Below, in pieces: positions 1 through 10,237 of a DNA stretch of 64,000 bases; position 1 is the stretch's first letter; each line of letters starts with the position of its first letter. The notes beneath the pieces are model-generated. The model was given only the letters and a program-made list of their open reading frames with translations, was not told where the DNA came from and did no database searches. The translations under genes and the position numbers were made by a program. The DNA comes from Variovorax sp. OK212 (GTDB lineage: Bacteria; Pseudomonadota; Gammaproteobacteria; Burkholderiales; Burkholderiaceae_C): NCBI RefSeq assembly GCF_900112425.1, contig NZ_FOLP01000017.1, forward strand, positions 1-64,000, given 5' to 3'.

Positions 1-94
<94 letters not shown>

Positions 95-231
95 TTAATC
101 CTTGAAAGAGCATGTCCCGTGTATTGGTTTTATGTCTGCACCGCATTGCTGGTTCCTTCGCCACGGGCAGCGGAGGGCACACGATCGCAGACAAGAAGGG
201 CCGCGCACTGCACGGCCCCACATTCCTGAAA

Positions 232-2331
232 TTACTTTGCGCGAGCGGCCACGATGGCTTCGGCAACGTTACGCGGAGCTTCAGCGTAGTGCTTGAACTC
301 CATCGTGTACGTGGCGCGGCCTTGCGACATCGAACGCAGCGTGGTCGAGTAGCCGAACATTTCCGACAGCGGCACTTCGGCCTTGATGGACTTGCCGCCA
401 CCGATCATGTCGTCCATGCCTTGCACCATGCCGCGACGCGAGGACAGGTCGCCCATCACGTTGCCGGCGTAGTCTTCAGGCGTTTCGACTTCCACGGCCA
501 TCATCGGCTCGAGGATCACGGGGCTGGCCTTGCGGGCGCCTTCCTTGAAGCCGAAGATGGCGGCCATCTTGAACGCCATTTCGTTCGAGTCCACGTCGTG
601 GTACGAACCGAAGTGCAGCGTGACCTTGACGTCCACGACGGGGTAGCCCGCCAGCACGCCTTGCGTCAGCGCTTCAACAACGCCCTTTTCCACCGCGGGG
701 ATGTACTCGCGAGGAACCACACCGCCCTTGATGGCGTCGACGAACTCGAAGCCCTTGCCGGCTTCCTGCGGCTCGAGCTTCAGGATCACGTGACCGTACT
801 GGCCCTTGCCGCCCGATTGGCGAACGAACTTGCCTTCGGCATCTTCGACGGTCTTGCGGATCGTTTCGCGGTAAGCCACTTGCGGCTTGCCCACGTTGGC
901 TTCCACGCCGAATTCGCGCTTCATGCGGTCCACGATGATTTCAAGGTGGAGCTCGCCCATGCCGGCGATGATGGTCTGGCCCGATTCTTCGTCGGTCTTC
1001 ACGCGGAACGAAGGATCTTCCTGAGCCAGGCGTTGCAGGGCGATGCCCATCTTTTCCTGGTCGGCCTTGGTCTTCGGCTCGACGGCCTGCGAGATCACCG
1101 ATTCAGGGAACACCATGCGCTCGAGCGTCACGATTGCATCCGGATCGCACAGCGTTTCGCCGGTGGTCACTTCCTTCAGGCCCACGCAGGCGGCGATGTC
1201 GCCGGCGCGGATTTCGCTGACTTCTTCGCGGTTGTTCGCGTGCATCTGCACGATACGGCCGATACGTTCCTTCTTGCCGCGCACCGGGTTGTAGACGCTG
1301 TCGCCCTTCGAAAGCACGCCCGAATAGACGCGCACGAAGGTCAGCTGGCCCACGAACGGGTCGGTCATCAGCTTGAATGCGAGAGCCGAGAACTTCTCGC
1401 TGTCGTCAGCCTTGCGGATGACAGGCGCTTCGTCTTCGTCCAGGCCGTTCACCGGCGGAATGTCGGTCGGAGCGGGCATGTATTCGACGACGGCGTCGAG
1501 CATGGCCTGCACGCCCTTGTTCTTGAAGGCCGAGCCGCACAGCATCGGCTGGATTTCGCCGGCGATGGTGCGCTGGCGAATGGCCTTCTTGATTTCTTCC
1601 TCGCTCAGCTCGCCGCCTTCGAGGTACTTGTTCATCAGCTCTTCGCTGGCTTCTGCAGCCGCTTCGATGAGCTTTTCACGGTATTCGTTGCAGACATCGG
1701 TCAGGTTGGCCGGAATGTCGCCGTACTGGAAGGTCACGCCCTTGTCGTCGTCCCAGATGATGGCCTTCATCTTCACGAGGTCGACGATGCCCTGGAAGTG
1801 CTCTTCGGCACCGATCGGGATCTGGATCACGACGGGGTTGGCCTTCAGGCGGTCCACCATCATCTGGCGCACGCGCAGGAAGTCGGCGCCGGTACGGTCC
1901 ATCTTGTTGACGAACGCGAGACGGGGCACCTTGTACTTGTTTGCCTGGCGCCAGACGGTTTCCGACTGGGGCTGCACGCCGCCGACGGCGTCGTACACCA
2001 TGACCGCGCCGTCCAGCACGCGCATCGAGCGCTCGACTTCAATGGTGAAGTCCACGTGGCCGGGGGTGTCGATGATGTTGATGCGGTGTTCGTCGAACTT
2101 GCCGGCCATGCCCTTCCAGAAGCAGGTGGTGGCAGCGGACGTGATCGTGATACCGCGCTCTTGCTCTTGCTCCATCCAGTCCATCGTGGCGGCACCGTCG
2201 TGCACTTCACCGATCTTGTGGTTCACACCGGTGTAGAACAGGATACGTTCGGTCGTCGTGGTCTTGCCGGCGTCGATGTGCGCGGAGATGCCGATGTTGC
2301 GGTAGCGCTCGATGGGGGTCTTGCGGGACAT
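232..2331 (-). CDS. fusA: Elongation factor G
   Basis: This is the translocation GTPase, which moves tRNA and mRNA through the ribosome after peptide transfer and acts with RRF in recycling. The 699-residue product has the usual length. All GTPase motifs are readable: P-loop [11 protein letters not shown] near residue 17, switch RGITI near 61, DTPGH near 89 and NKMD near 142. Domains II to V follow without interruption. It lies between rpsG and tuf in the leftward str operon and is presumably co-transcribed from the rpsL promoter. It is also the target of fusidic acid. Confidence 0.98.
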   Translation of the reverse strand: MSRKTPIERYRNIGISAHIDAGKTTTTERILFYTGVNHKIGEVHDGAATMDWMEQEQERGITITSAATTCFWKGMAGKFDEHRINIIDTPGHVDFTIEVERSMRVLDGAVMVYDAVGGVQPQSETVWRQANKYKVPRLAFVNKMDRTGADFLRVRQMMVDRLKANPVVIQIPIGAEEHFQGIVDLVKMKAIIWDDDKGVTFQYGDIPANLTDVCNEYREKLIEAAAEASEELMNKYLEGGELSEEEIKKAIRQRTIAGEIQPMLCGSAFKNKGVQAMLDAVVEYMPAPTDIPPVNGLDEDEAPVIRKADDSEKFSALAFKLMTDPFVGQLTFVRVYSGVLSKGDSVYNPVRGKKERIGRIVQMHANNREEVSEIRAGDIAACVGLKEVTTGETLCDPDAIVTLERMVFPESVISQAVEPKTKADQEKMGIALQRLAQEDPSFRVKTDEESGQTIIAGMGELHLEIIVDRMKREFGVEANVGKPQVAYRETIRKTVEDAEGKFVRQSGGKGQYGHVILKLEPQEAGKGFEFVDAIKGGVVPREYIPAVEKGVVEALTQGVLAGYPVVDVKVTLHFGSYHDVDSNEMAFKMAAIFGFKEGARKASPVILEPMMAVEVETPEDYAGNVMGDLSSRRGMVQGMDDMIGGGKSIKAEVPLSEMFGYSTTLRSMSQGRATYTMEFKHYAEAPRNVAEAIVAARAK

Positions 2332-2427
2332 GATTTACTTTCGGGTTGAAATGCGTTGAGCGCTGGGCCCCGAGCACGGGCACAACGCCCGACACTCGAC
2401 ACCCAACGCCCAAGCGAAGTTTGATTT

Positions 2428-2901
2428 TTAGAAGCGGAAGTGGCTGAACGCCCGGTTGGCTTCTGCCATGCGGTGCACTTCATCGCGCTTCTTCATGGCA
2501 CCGCCACGGCCTTCCGTGGCTTCCATCAGTTCGTTGGCCAGACGCAGGGCCATCGACTTCTCACCGCGCTTGCGGGCAGCTTCCTTGATCCAGCGCATCG
2601 ACAGCGCCAGACGGCGCACGGGGCGCACTTCGACCGGAACCTGGTAGTTCGCACCGCCCACGCGGCGCGACTTCACTTCGACCATCGGCTTCACGTTGTT
2701 GATGGCAACGGTGAACGCTTCGAGGGGGTCCTTGTCCGGGTTCTTCTTTTCGATGAAGTCGAGAGCACCGTAGATGATGCGCTCGGCAACAGCCTTCTTG
2801 CCGCCTTCCATGATCACGTTCATGAACTTCGACAGCTCGACATTGCCGTACTTGGGATCCGGCAGGATTTCACGTTTGGGGACTTCGCGACGACGTGGCA
2901 T
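2428..2901 (-). CDS. rpsG: 30S ribosomal protein S7
   Basis: S7 is the primary 16S rRNA-binding protein that nucleates the 30S head. In E. coli it also represses its own operon by binding the rpsL-rpsG intercistronic mRNA. The 157-residue product starts [20 protein letters not shown] and has the normal length and basic composition. An AGAGG ribosome binding site precedes the ATG. The 150-base gap to rpsL could hold an S7 autoregulatory target, but I could not establish a matching fold by eye. Confidence 0.98.
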   Translation of the reverse strand: MPRRREVPKREILPDPKYGNVELSKFMNVIMEGGKKAVAERIIYGALDFIEKKNPDKDPLEAFTVAINNVKPMVEVKSRRVGGANYQVPVEVRPVRRLALSMRWIKEAARKRGEKSMALRLANELMEATEGRGGAMKKRDEVHRMAEANRAFSHFRF

Positions 2902-3051
2902 TTTTTTAACCTCTTTGCTTCAGTTGGTACCGTTTCCGATACCGCGAGAGCCAGTTCGAACTCTCACTTACTCGACCCGACATTGGGTCACTTCGTTCGA
3001 TGTGCCTGCCAAGGCAACCGAACACCGCTTGTTTTCTAACGACAGGAAGGC

Positions 3052-3429
<378 letters not shown>

Positions 3430-3522
3430 GAATGAATAAGTCCCAAAACAGCCCGGCTTTGGCTATTAACCGCTCCTGTCGTGACGCAGGAACAACCGGG
3501 AGATGACGAAAACGTGAAACCC

Positions 3523-3538
3523 TTCGGAAATTTCCGAA
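3523..3538. promoter_or_regulatory. 16-bp perfect palindrome at the start of the str operon leader
   Basis: TTCGGAAATTTCCGAA is a perfect palindrome. It begins a few bases downstream of the predicted transcription start of rpsL, so it is either an operator overlapping the initially transcribed region or a short hairpin at the 5' end of the messenger. No run of U follows, so it is not a terminator. Its function is unknown. Confidence 0.5.
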
Positions 3539-3547
3539 AAGCCCACG

Positions 3548-3575
3548 AGTATAGCAAACGAGTCCGAAACAGCAA
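3548..3575 (-). promoter_or_regulatory. Predicted sigma-70 promoter of the str operon
   Basis: On the minus strand, TTGCTG (3570-3575) and TATACT (3548-3553) are separated by 16 bases. The -10 box matches consensus at 5 of 6 positions. Initiation is predicted near 3541, about 110 bases before the rpsL start codon. Read directly from the sequence, not experimentally defined. Confidence 0.6.
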
Positions 3576-3633
3576 GACCGACCGTGGCGAAAGCCCTGCC
3601 GCAGGCCGCGTCTATGTGTTTATCGCCTCCGGA

Positions 3634-4803
3634 TCACTTGATCCAGAGCCGCACGGCATCCCAGGCGCGGCCGAAGATACCGGCCTGCTCGACGGGCTCC
3701 AGGGCCACCAGCGGCACGTCGGCCACCGGCTGGTCGTCCAGCGTGACCTTCAGCGAGCCCACCGGCTGGTACTTGGTGAACGGCGCCACCAGGGGGTCGG
3801 GGCGCGACACCTGGGTCTTGATCTTGCTGGCGGTGCCTGCCGGCACGGCGACCACGATGGGTTCGGGGCGGCCCAGCTTCAGTGTGTTGGACTTGCCCTT
3901 CCACACGGCCGGGGTGGCGGCCGGCTGGCCGCCGTCGAACAGGCGAACGGCGTCATAGGCCGTGTAGCCCCAGTTCAGCAGCTTCTGCGATTCGTTGGCG
4001 CGCACGGTCTCGCCGGTGGTGCCCAGCACGATCGCCAGCAGGCGGCGCCCGCCGGTCAGGTTCGGGAAGTCGCGCTTGGCGGTGGCGATCATGCAGTAAC
4101 CGGCGGCCTCGGTGTGGCCGGTCTTCAGGCCGTCGACGGTCGGGTCGCGGAACAGCAGCAGGTTGCGGTTGGTGTCGTTGGTCGACGGCGTGCCCGGGTA
4201 GCGGTACTTCTTGATGGCGTAGTACTTGGCTTCCTCGGGGAAGTCGCGCACCAGGCGGGTCGCCAGGATGCTCAGGTCGCGGGCCGTCGTGGTGTGGCCG
4301 GGCGCCGTCAGGCCTTCGGGGTTCTTGTAGCTGGTGTTCTTCATGCCCAGCGCCTTGGCCTGGGCGTTCATCATCTCGACGAAGTGCTCCACCGTGCCGC
4401 CCACGCCTTCGGCCAGCGCCACCGTGGCGTCGTTGCCCGACTGCACGATCAGGCCCTTGATCAGGTCTTCCACCGGCACCTGCATCTTCGGGTCGATGAA
4501 CATGCGCGAGCCGGGCATCTTCCAGGCGCGCGGGCTGACCGGCATGGTCTGCGTCAGCGTGATCTTCTTGGCCCGCAGCGCGTCGAACACCACATAGGCA
4601 GACATCAGCTTGGTCAGCGAGGCCGGCTCCACCGGGCTGTCGATGTCCTTCTGCGCCAGGATCTGGTTCGCGGTCACGTCCAGCAGCAGGTAGCTGCGCG
4701 CTGCGATCTCGGGCGGCGCCGGCACCTGGGCGGCGGCGATGAGGCTGACGGATGCGGCGGCGGCAAGGACCAGCGTGCGGAGCGCGCCTAGAAAACGATT
4801 CAT
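3634..4803 (-). CDS. D-alanyl-D-alanine carboxypeptidase (PBP5/6 family, S11)
   Basis: This periplasmic DD-carboxypeptidase trims the terminal D-Ala of peptidoglycan pentapeptides and is a target of beta-lactams. The product is 389 residues from the ATG chosen at 4803. That start gives a clean signal peptide (MNRFLGALRT, then an Ala-rich core ending AAAQ); the frame remains open 24 codons upstream. All catalytic motifs are visible: SLTK with the nucleophile serine, SGN, and KTG in VDGLKTGHTEAAGYC. The C-terminus has the beta domain and a final DAVRLWIK, compatible with an amphipathic membrane anchor. It follows the alpha/beta hydrolase by 40 bases and may share its transcript. Confidence 0.94.
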   Translation of the reverse strand: MNRFLGALRTLVLAAAASVSLIAAAQVPAPPEIAARSYLLLDVTANQILAQKDIDSPVEPASLTKLMSAYVVFDALRAKKITLTQTMPVSPRAWKMPGSRMFIDPKMQVPVEDLIKGLIVQSGNDATVALAEGVGGTVEHFVEMMNAQAKALGMKNTSYKNPEGLTAPGHTTTARDLSILATRLVRDFPEEAKYYAIKKYRYPGTPSTNDTNRNLLLFRDPTVDGLKTGHTEAAGYCMIATAKRDFPNLTGGRRLLAIVLGTTGETVRANESQKLLNWGYTAYDAVRLFDGGQPAATPAVWKGKSNTLKLGRPEPIVVAVPAGTASKIKTQVSRPDPLVAPFTKYQPVGSLKVTLDDQPVADVPLVALEPVEQAGIFGRAWDAVRLWIK

Positions 4804-4843
4804 GGAGAGTGCGGAAAGAGACGAAAACAAGCCTGCGAGGCGA

Positions 4844-5482
4844 TCAGGCAATGCCCGCGCGCAGATGGCGGACAACGAGACTTTTGAGGAGCGGCAATTG
4901 TCCGTGAAAGAAATGGCCGCCCCCGGGGACGACTGTGACAGGAAGTGACTGCGGCCGCGCCCAGTCCATCACGGCGGAGAGCGCCACGGTGTCGTCGGCC
5001 TCGCCGTGCACGACCAGCGCGCGTTCGTGCGCCTCGGCGGGCAGCGGGGCCACCACGTTGCGCGCGGCGGCCGTGCCGACCAGCACGATCTGCCGGACGT
5101 CGCGTTCGACCCAGAGCTTCTCGACCGCGCCGCTGGCAACGAACGCGCCGAACGAAAAGCCGGCAATCGCGATCGGGCCTTCGGGCGCCAGCTGGCCGAC
5201 GACATTCAGCATGTCTTCGAGTTCGCCGCGCCCTTCGTCGTGCACGCCTTCGCTGGCGCCCACGCCGCGGAAGTTGAAGCGCACCGTGGTCCAGCCGCAC
5301 GCCACGAAGGCACGCGCCAGGGTCTGGACGACCTTGTTGTCCATGGTGCCGCCGAACAGCGGATGCGGATGGGCGATCACGGCGATGCCGCGCGCGGTTT
5401 CAGCGGGCTGGTCGCGCTGCACCTCGATTGCGCCGGCGGCGCCCTGAAGGCTGAGTTTTTCTGTTTGGGAATTCATTGGCAC
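4844..5482 (-). CDS. Alpha/beta hydrolase, YtfL/CocE-like small family
   Basis: This 212-residue cytoplasmic protein starts MPMNSQTEKLSLQG. It has the oxyanion-loop sequence HPHPLFGGTMDNKV near residues 38-51, the strand VRFNFRGVGASEG, the nucleophile elbow AGFSFGAF (GxSxG), and a late GGGHFFHG that supplies the catalytic histidine. This pattern belongs to the family often annotated as alpha/beta hydrolase of unknown substrate in Burkholderiales. A second ATG lies two codons downstream. It lies just upstream of the DD-carboxypeptidase gene on the same strand. Substrate not predictable. Confidence 0.88.
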   Translation of the reverse strand: MPMNSQTEKLSLQGAAGAIEVQRDQPAETARGIAVIAHPHPLFGGTMDNKVVQTLARAFVACGWTTVRFNFRGVGASEGVHDEGRGELEDMLNVVGQLAPEGPIAIAGFSFGAFVASGAVEKLWVERDVRQIVLVGTAAARNVVAPLPAEAHERALVVHGEADDTVALSAVMDWARPQSLPVTVVPGGGHFFHGQLPLLKSLVVRHLRAGIA

Positions 5483-5521
5483 AGGTTACGCACGGTACGA
5501 GCGAAGGGCCGGCGAAAAAGT

Positions 5522-5875
5522 TCAGCGCCCGACGTCGGCCGGCAGCACGAGGCGCTCGACGACCTGGCCGTTCTTCAGATGGGACTCGACGATCTCGTCG
5601 ATGTCCTCGCTGTCGACGAAGGTGTACCAGACGGCCTCCGGATAGACCACGGCCACCGGCCCGCCCGCGCAGCGGTCGAGGCAGCCGGCCTTGTTGACGC
5701 GCACCTTGCCGGGCCCGGAAAGCCCCTGCTCCTTGACCTTCGCCTTGCAGCGGTCGAAGCCCTCCTGCGCGTTGTGCAGGGCGCAGGAGTCTTCGCCGTT
5801 CTTGCGCTCGTTGAGGCAGAAGAAGATGTGGCGGCCGTAGTAGCCGGTCGGTGCGGCGGGTGTGGGGCTGGGCAT
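5522..5875 (-). CDS. (2Fe-2S) ferredoxin, thioredoxin-like fold
   Basis: This 117-residue protein resembles the thioredoxin-like [2Fe-2S] ferredoxins. The probable ligands are Cys20 and Cys31 in the first half and the CLDRC pair, Cys65 and Cys69, in the second, followed by AGGPVAVVYPE. A further Cys43 lies between them. The gene is preceded on its transcribed strand by the 11-unit decamer array and the VanZ-like gene. Its electron partner is unknown; the adjacent hydrolase gives no clear hint. Confidence 0.9.
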   Translation of the reverse strand: MPSPTPAAPTGYYGRHIFFCLNERKNGEDSCALHNAQEGFDRCKAKVKEQGLSGPGKVRVNKAGCLDRCAGGPVAVVYPEAVWYTFVDSEDIDEIVESHLKNGQVVERLVLPADVGR

Positions 5876-5910
5876 CGCAGGATTTTAGTGACCGGCCCTT
5901 CCAGCGCGCC

Positions 5911-6020
5911 CTGTTCAACCTTTGCCGGCCCTGGTCAACCTTTGTCGGCCCTTGTAGGCCCTTGTAGGCCCTTGTAGGCCCTTGTCGGCTCCTGTCAGCC
6001 TTGGTCAGCCCTGGTCAACC
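5911..6020. repeat. Array of eleven 10-bp tandem repeats
   Basis: Eleven consecutive decamers follow the consensus CTTGTCRGCC, with three identical central copies of CTTGTAGGCC (5951-5980). Outer copies are diverged, with CTGGTCAACC appearing at both ends. The array fills the space between the VanZ-like gene and the ferredoxin gene and supplies the last codons and the TGA stop of the VanZ-like gene. The 10-bp period equals one helical turn, so every copy faces the same side of the DNA. Confidence 0.85.
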
Positions 6021-7144
6021 TTCGCCTTCTCCCCGCTGCGGCGCGACAGCGCCGCCACCACATAGGCCAGCACCGCGAAAGGCCAGCTCCACCCCAGCCA
6101 CTGGGCCAGCCCGTGGAAGCGGATGAATCGCCCCTGCTCCCACGTTGCCAGCGTCTGCGCGAAGTAGGCGCTCTCGGGCGCCTGGTTCAGCAGGCTCAGC
6201 TGCAGCACCAGCCCCACCAGCAGCAGCGCCGCGCAGAGGCGGCGCGGCGCGAACAGCAGCAGCACGCCGGTGAACAGCGCGGCCGCCATGCCGACCTGCA
6301 CCGGCAGGTCGAGCCAGGCCCATGCGTGGTCGGGCCCGTAGCTCAGCGCCGCCGACAGCGCCGACGCCGCCACGCCCGCCAGCAACGTCAGCGGCAGCAG
6401 CACGGCGCGCTGCACCACGGAGCGCGCCACCAGGTAGCCCAGCAGGCACGGCACCAGCGCGCCCAGCATCACGCACAGCAGCTCGACCGCCGGCACCAGC
6501 GGCTCGAGCTCGAACTGCCGCACGGGCAGCCAGTCGATGAAAGGGGTGTCGAGCAGCCATTCGGAAATCGCCACCTCGAGCCGCTCGAACACCTGGCCCA
6601 GCCCGAAGGTGACGGCCGCCGGGAACAGCAGCGCGAACGGCCAGAGCGCGAGCAGCACCAGGCCGCCGCGCGCGTCCTCCACGAACCATTGGGAGCGCGC
6701 CCGGCTCCAGTGCGCAACCGCCCCCAGCCGCTCGAGCCCCGCCGCCAGCACCGCGCCGAGGATGGCGCCCGACGTGTTCAGCCCCAGGTCGACGTTGGAC
6801 GGAATGCGCGCGGGCAGGTAGCTCTGCAGCGTCTCCATGGCAAAGGCGATGGCTGCCCCCGACGCGGTGGCGCGCAGCACAGCCCGCCACACGCCGGCGC
6901 CGGGGCGCGTGCGCAGCACCGCCAGCGCACAGAGGAAGCCGAAGGGCACATAGCCCACCACATTGATCGCGAAGTCGAAGCCCGTCCAGTACTTGGGCCA
7001 GGGCGCCGACAGGTAGGCCCAAGGGGCGATCCCCTGGTCGCGCCAGTCGGCGAACGGGTACAGGCTGGCATAGACGATCAGCGCCGCGTACGCCAGCGCC
7101 AGGGGGAGCGCGGCGGACTTGTGCGGCCTTGGCGCCTGGTCCAC
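6005..7144 (-). CDS. VanZ-like family membrane protein
   Basis: This 379-residue polytopic inner-membrane protein begins with a transmembrane segment (LPLALAYAALIVYASLYPF) and the VanZ-like stretch GYVPFGFLCALAVLRTRPG. The second VanZ signature, AMETLQSYLPARIPSNVDLGLNTSGAILGA, lies near residues 103-135. Several more hydrophobic segments follow. VanZ-like proteins are named for a teicoplanin resistance protein, but most chromosomal members have no known function. The C-terminus KAKVDQG lies inside the decamer array. The gene follows hemJ by 14 bases on the same strand. Confidence 0.86.
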   Translation of the reverse strand: MDQAPRPHKSAALPLALAYAALIVYASLYPFADWRDQGIAPWAYLSAPWPKYWTGFDFAINVVGYVPFGFLCALAVLRTRPGAGVWRAVLRATASGAAIAFAMETLQSYLPARIPSNVDLGLNTSGAILGAVLAAGLERLGAVAHWSRARSQWFVEDARGGLVLLALWPFALLFPAAVTFGLGQVFERLEVAISEWLLDTPFIDWLPVRQFELEPLVPAVELLCVMLGALVPCLLGYLVARSVVQRAVLLPLTLLAGVAASALSAALSYGPDHAWAWLDLPVQVGMAAALFTGVLLLFAPRRLCAALLLVGLVLQLSLLNQAPESAYFAQTLATWEQGRFIRFHGLAQWLGWSWPFAVLAYVVAALSRRSGEKAKVDQG

Positions 7145-7158
7145 TGGATGCCCCGGCC

Positions 7159-7587
7159 TCAGAACGGCTTCACGACCACCAGGATCACGATGGCCAGCAG
7201 CAACACCACCGGCAGCTCGTTGAACCAGCGGTACCAGCGGTCGCTGCGCCGGTTCTGCCCTGCCACGAAGCGGCGCAGCAGCACGCCGCAGCCGTGGTGG
7301 TAGCCGATGGCCACCACCACCAGCGCCAGCTTGGCGTGCATCCAGCCGTTGCCCGGGCCGCGGCCGATGCCGTAGCCCAGCCAGAGCCAGGCGCCGAAAA
7401 CGATCGCGGGAACCGCCAGCATCGTGGTGAACCGCATCAGCTTGCGCGCCATCAGCAGGAGCCGGGCGCGTTCCGCCACCGATTCGGGCGGCACCATGGC
7501 CAGGTTGACGAAGATCCGGGGCAGGTAGAACAGCCCCGCGAACCAGCTGGCGATGAAGACGATGTGAAGAGATTTGACCCAGAGCAT
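7159..7587 (-). CDS. hemJ: Protoporphyrinogen IX oxidase HemJ (CopD/UPF0093 family)
   Basis: HemJ oxidises protoporphyrinogen IX to protoporphyrin IX in the cytoplasmic membrane, the penultimate step of haem synthesis in bacteria without HemY or HemG. The ATG at 7587 gives 142 residues, the usual family length; the frame is open further upstream but that part is proline- and glycine-rich and not family-like. The opening MLWVKSLHIVFIASWFAGLFYLPRIFV, with conserved His8 and the FYLPR motif, and the later GWMHAKLALV are characteristic. It is divergent from hemB, which supports the assignment over a copper-resistance role. Confidence 0.86.
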   Translation of the reverse strand: MLWVKSLHIVFIASWFAGLFYLPRIFVNLAMVPPESVAERARLLLMARKLMRFTTMLAVPAIVFGAWLWLGYGIGRGPGNGWMHAKLALVVVAIGYHHGCGVLLRRFVAGQNRRSDRWYRWFNELPVVLLLAIVILVVVKPF

Positions 7588-7654
7588 GCGGGCCAGTTTA
7601 GTGGCGCGCCTCCCGCCACCGCCCGTTTTGCCCGTGCACGCAAAGGCGACGGGC

Positions 7655-7685
7655 AAAAAAAAGCCCGACGTCTTCACGTCGGGCT
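7655..7685 (-). terminator. Intrinsic terminator of the hemB-hemJ intergenic transcript
   Basis: Perfect 10-bp stem (7662-7671 with 7676-7685), a four-base loop, and eight consecutive A on the plus strand that become U in a leftward RNA. Strong by any intrinsic-terminator rule. No annotated gene ends here, so it belongs to the candidate RNA or attenuates hemJ. Confidence 0.85.
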
Positions 7686-7758
7686 GGGAAGCCCTTTTGC
7701 TGTCACACATCAAGGCACCCGCTCAGGGAGGAAAAGCGGGGAGCGGCAAGCCGCCCGC
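7655..7758 (-). ncRNA. Candidate small RNA or transcription attenuator upstream of hemJ
   Basis: A leftward transcript of about 104 nt is predicted. It would start from a promoter with TTGAAA (7786-7791), 16 bases, TTAAAT (7764-7769). It would end at a very strong intrinsic terminator with perfect 10-bp arms AGCCCGACGT and ACGTCGGGCT around a four-base loop, then eight U. Inside are two more hairpins (GCGGC-TT-GCCGC and GGGCT-TCCC-AGCCC) and a single-stranded CCUCCCU that is complementary to Shine-Dalgarno sequences. It is either an independent small RNA or an attenuated hemJ leader, since hemJ starts 68 bases further on. Confidence 0.55.
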
Positions 7759-7763
7759 TGAGA

Positions 7764-7791
7764 ATTTAACAAAGACGAAACAAGGTTTCAA
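7764..7791 (-). promoter_or_regulatory. Predicted promoter of the hemJ-side small RNA
   Basis: TTGAAA and TTAAAT on the minus strand with a 16-base spacer; 5 of 6 and 4 of 6 matches to consensus. The predicted start is near 7758. It fires away from hemB. Confidence 0.5.
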
Positions 7792-7813
7792 GCGACTGAG
7801 GCACTTTCTTTGA

Positions 7814-8941
<1,128 letters not shown>

Positions 8942-8960
8942 CAGCGCGCGGGCACCGGGC

Positions 8961-10151
8961 ATGCGCATCTTCGAAATCAGCCGTACGCAGGTCAGCGAGC
9001 ACGCCGCGCTGGCACCCCTTGCGGTGCCGGGCGCCTGCGGTGCCGGCGGCTACCTGTGGATCTCGCTCACGCGCGAGGAATTCCGCGCCTCCCTGGCCGA
9101 GGTGCAACAGATCCTGCAGGCGCTGTGCCTCACGCAGCTGGTCGACCTGCACGTGGCCGACCTGCTCAACGACCAGTTGCCCTCGCACTACGACTACACC
9201 TCGCAGTACGACGTGCTGGTGTTCCGGCGCCTGGCCAACGGGCAGGGGCAGCCTGCGCTGGCCAATCTGGGCAATGGCAAGGGCACCGGGAACGAAACAC
9301 CGCCCGCGACGCCTCTCGCGCCCCCAACACCTCCCACCCCCCGCAGCGGCCCGCCCGTGCTGCGCCGCGTCGACACCCGCCCGGTCGGCTTCGCCGTCTT
9401 CGACCGCGTGCTGCTGTCGGTGCACCCGGAAGACGGCGCGGTGCGCGACGCCTTCGCCACGCGGCTGCTGGCGGCCGCATCGCCCGACGACCGGGGCGCC
9501 CCGGCGCTGGACGTGCGCGCCACCTCGGCCCGCCTGCCGGCCAGCCCGTCGGACCTGATGCTGCGCGTGATCAACCAGATCGTCGACGGCTACCTCGACC
9601 TGCGGCGCGAGCTCACCAAGCAGCTCGACCATTGGCAGACCGAGCTGATCGACCCGCGCAGCCGCTTCACCAACTGGGGCGCGCTGATGGAGGCACGCCA
9701 GTCGCTGCACCACCTGGACGAGATCTGCGAGGACCAGCGCGCCGCCATGCAGGACTGGATCGACTCGCTCGAGACCCTGCCCGTGCCCAAGGGCGAGACG
9801 GAGCTGCGCGAGCGCGAGCTCATCATGATCCGCAGCCGCGACGTGCTCGAGCACATCGAGCGCGTGGTGCACCACGTGCACCGGCTGGAGCAGAACGCCG
9901 AGACGGCCGTGCAGATGCACTTCAGCGTGCAGGGCCACCGCGCCAACGACATCATGCGGGTGCTGACGGTGCTCACCGCCGTGTTCCTGCCGCTGAACCT
10001 GATCGCGGGCATCTTCGGCATGAACTTCGAGTTCATTCCGCTGGTGCACAAGGCCGACGGGTTCTGGATCGCGATGACCTCGATGCTGGTCATCGCGGTG
10101 CTGCTGGTGCTGATCTTCTGGCGCAAGCGCTACCTGGCGCGCACCCGCTGA
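8961..10151 (+). CDS. CorA/ZntB-type divalent cation channel
   Basis: This 396-residue inner-membrane protein has a large cytoplasmic N-terminal domain, a long helical region, and two C-terminal transmembrane helices. The first ends in the family signature GIFGMN, and the protein ends FWRKRYLARTR. CorA-family pentamers conduct magnesium, cobalt or nickel; ZntB members transport zinc. The extracellular loop after GMN is NFEFIPLVHKADG, which departs from the CorA MPEL loop, so substrate cannot be decided. It starts 19 bases after hemB and may share its message. A strong terminator follows. Confidence 0.92.
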   Translation: MRIFEISRTQVSEHAALAPLAVPGACGAGGYLWISLTREEFRASLAEVQQILQALCLTQLVDLHVADLLNDQLPSHYDYTSQYDVLVFRRLANGQGQPALANLGNGKGTGNETPPATPLAPPTPPTPRSGPPVLRRVDTRPVGFAVFDRVLLSVHPEDGAVRDAFATRLLAAASPDDRGAPALDVRATSARLPASPSDLMLRVINQIVDGYLDLRRELTKQLDHWQTELIDPRSRFTNWGALMEARQSLHHLDEICEDQRAAMQDWIDSLETLPVPKGETELRERELIMIRSRDVLEHIERVVHHVHRLEQNAETAVQMHFSVQGHRANDIMRVLTVLTAVFLPLNLIAGIFGMNFEFIPLVHKADGFWIAMTSMLVIAVLLVLIFWRKRYLARTR

Positions 10152-10174
10152 GCGCCCGGCCTGCCGCGCCAAAG

Positions 10175-10206
10175 AAAAAGGGCCCCGCTTTCGCGGGGCC
10201 CTTTTT
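10175..10206. terminator. Bidirectional intrinsic terminator
   Basis: AAAAA, then 9-bp arms GGGCCCCGC and GCGGGGCCC around TTTC, then TTTTT. It ends the rightward hemB-corA transcript and the leftward DUF4148 transcript, whose stop lies 31 bases away. Confidence 0.92.
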
Positions 10207-10237
10207 CAATTTCGGCAGCCCCGAAGGGCCACTTCAA

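Noticed and set aside
112-2349. Plus-strand open frame of 745 codons opposite fusA
   Set aside because: Histidine- and valine-rich antisense translation of fusA. GC-rich genes with biased third positions leave the opposite strand open. No ribosome binding site or family match.
5911-6020. Decamer array considered as a CRISPR or iteron origin
   Set aside because: Units are contiguous with no spacers, and no replication initiator, AT-rich region or DnaA box is nearby.
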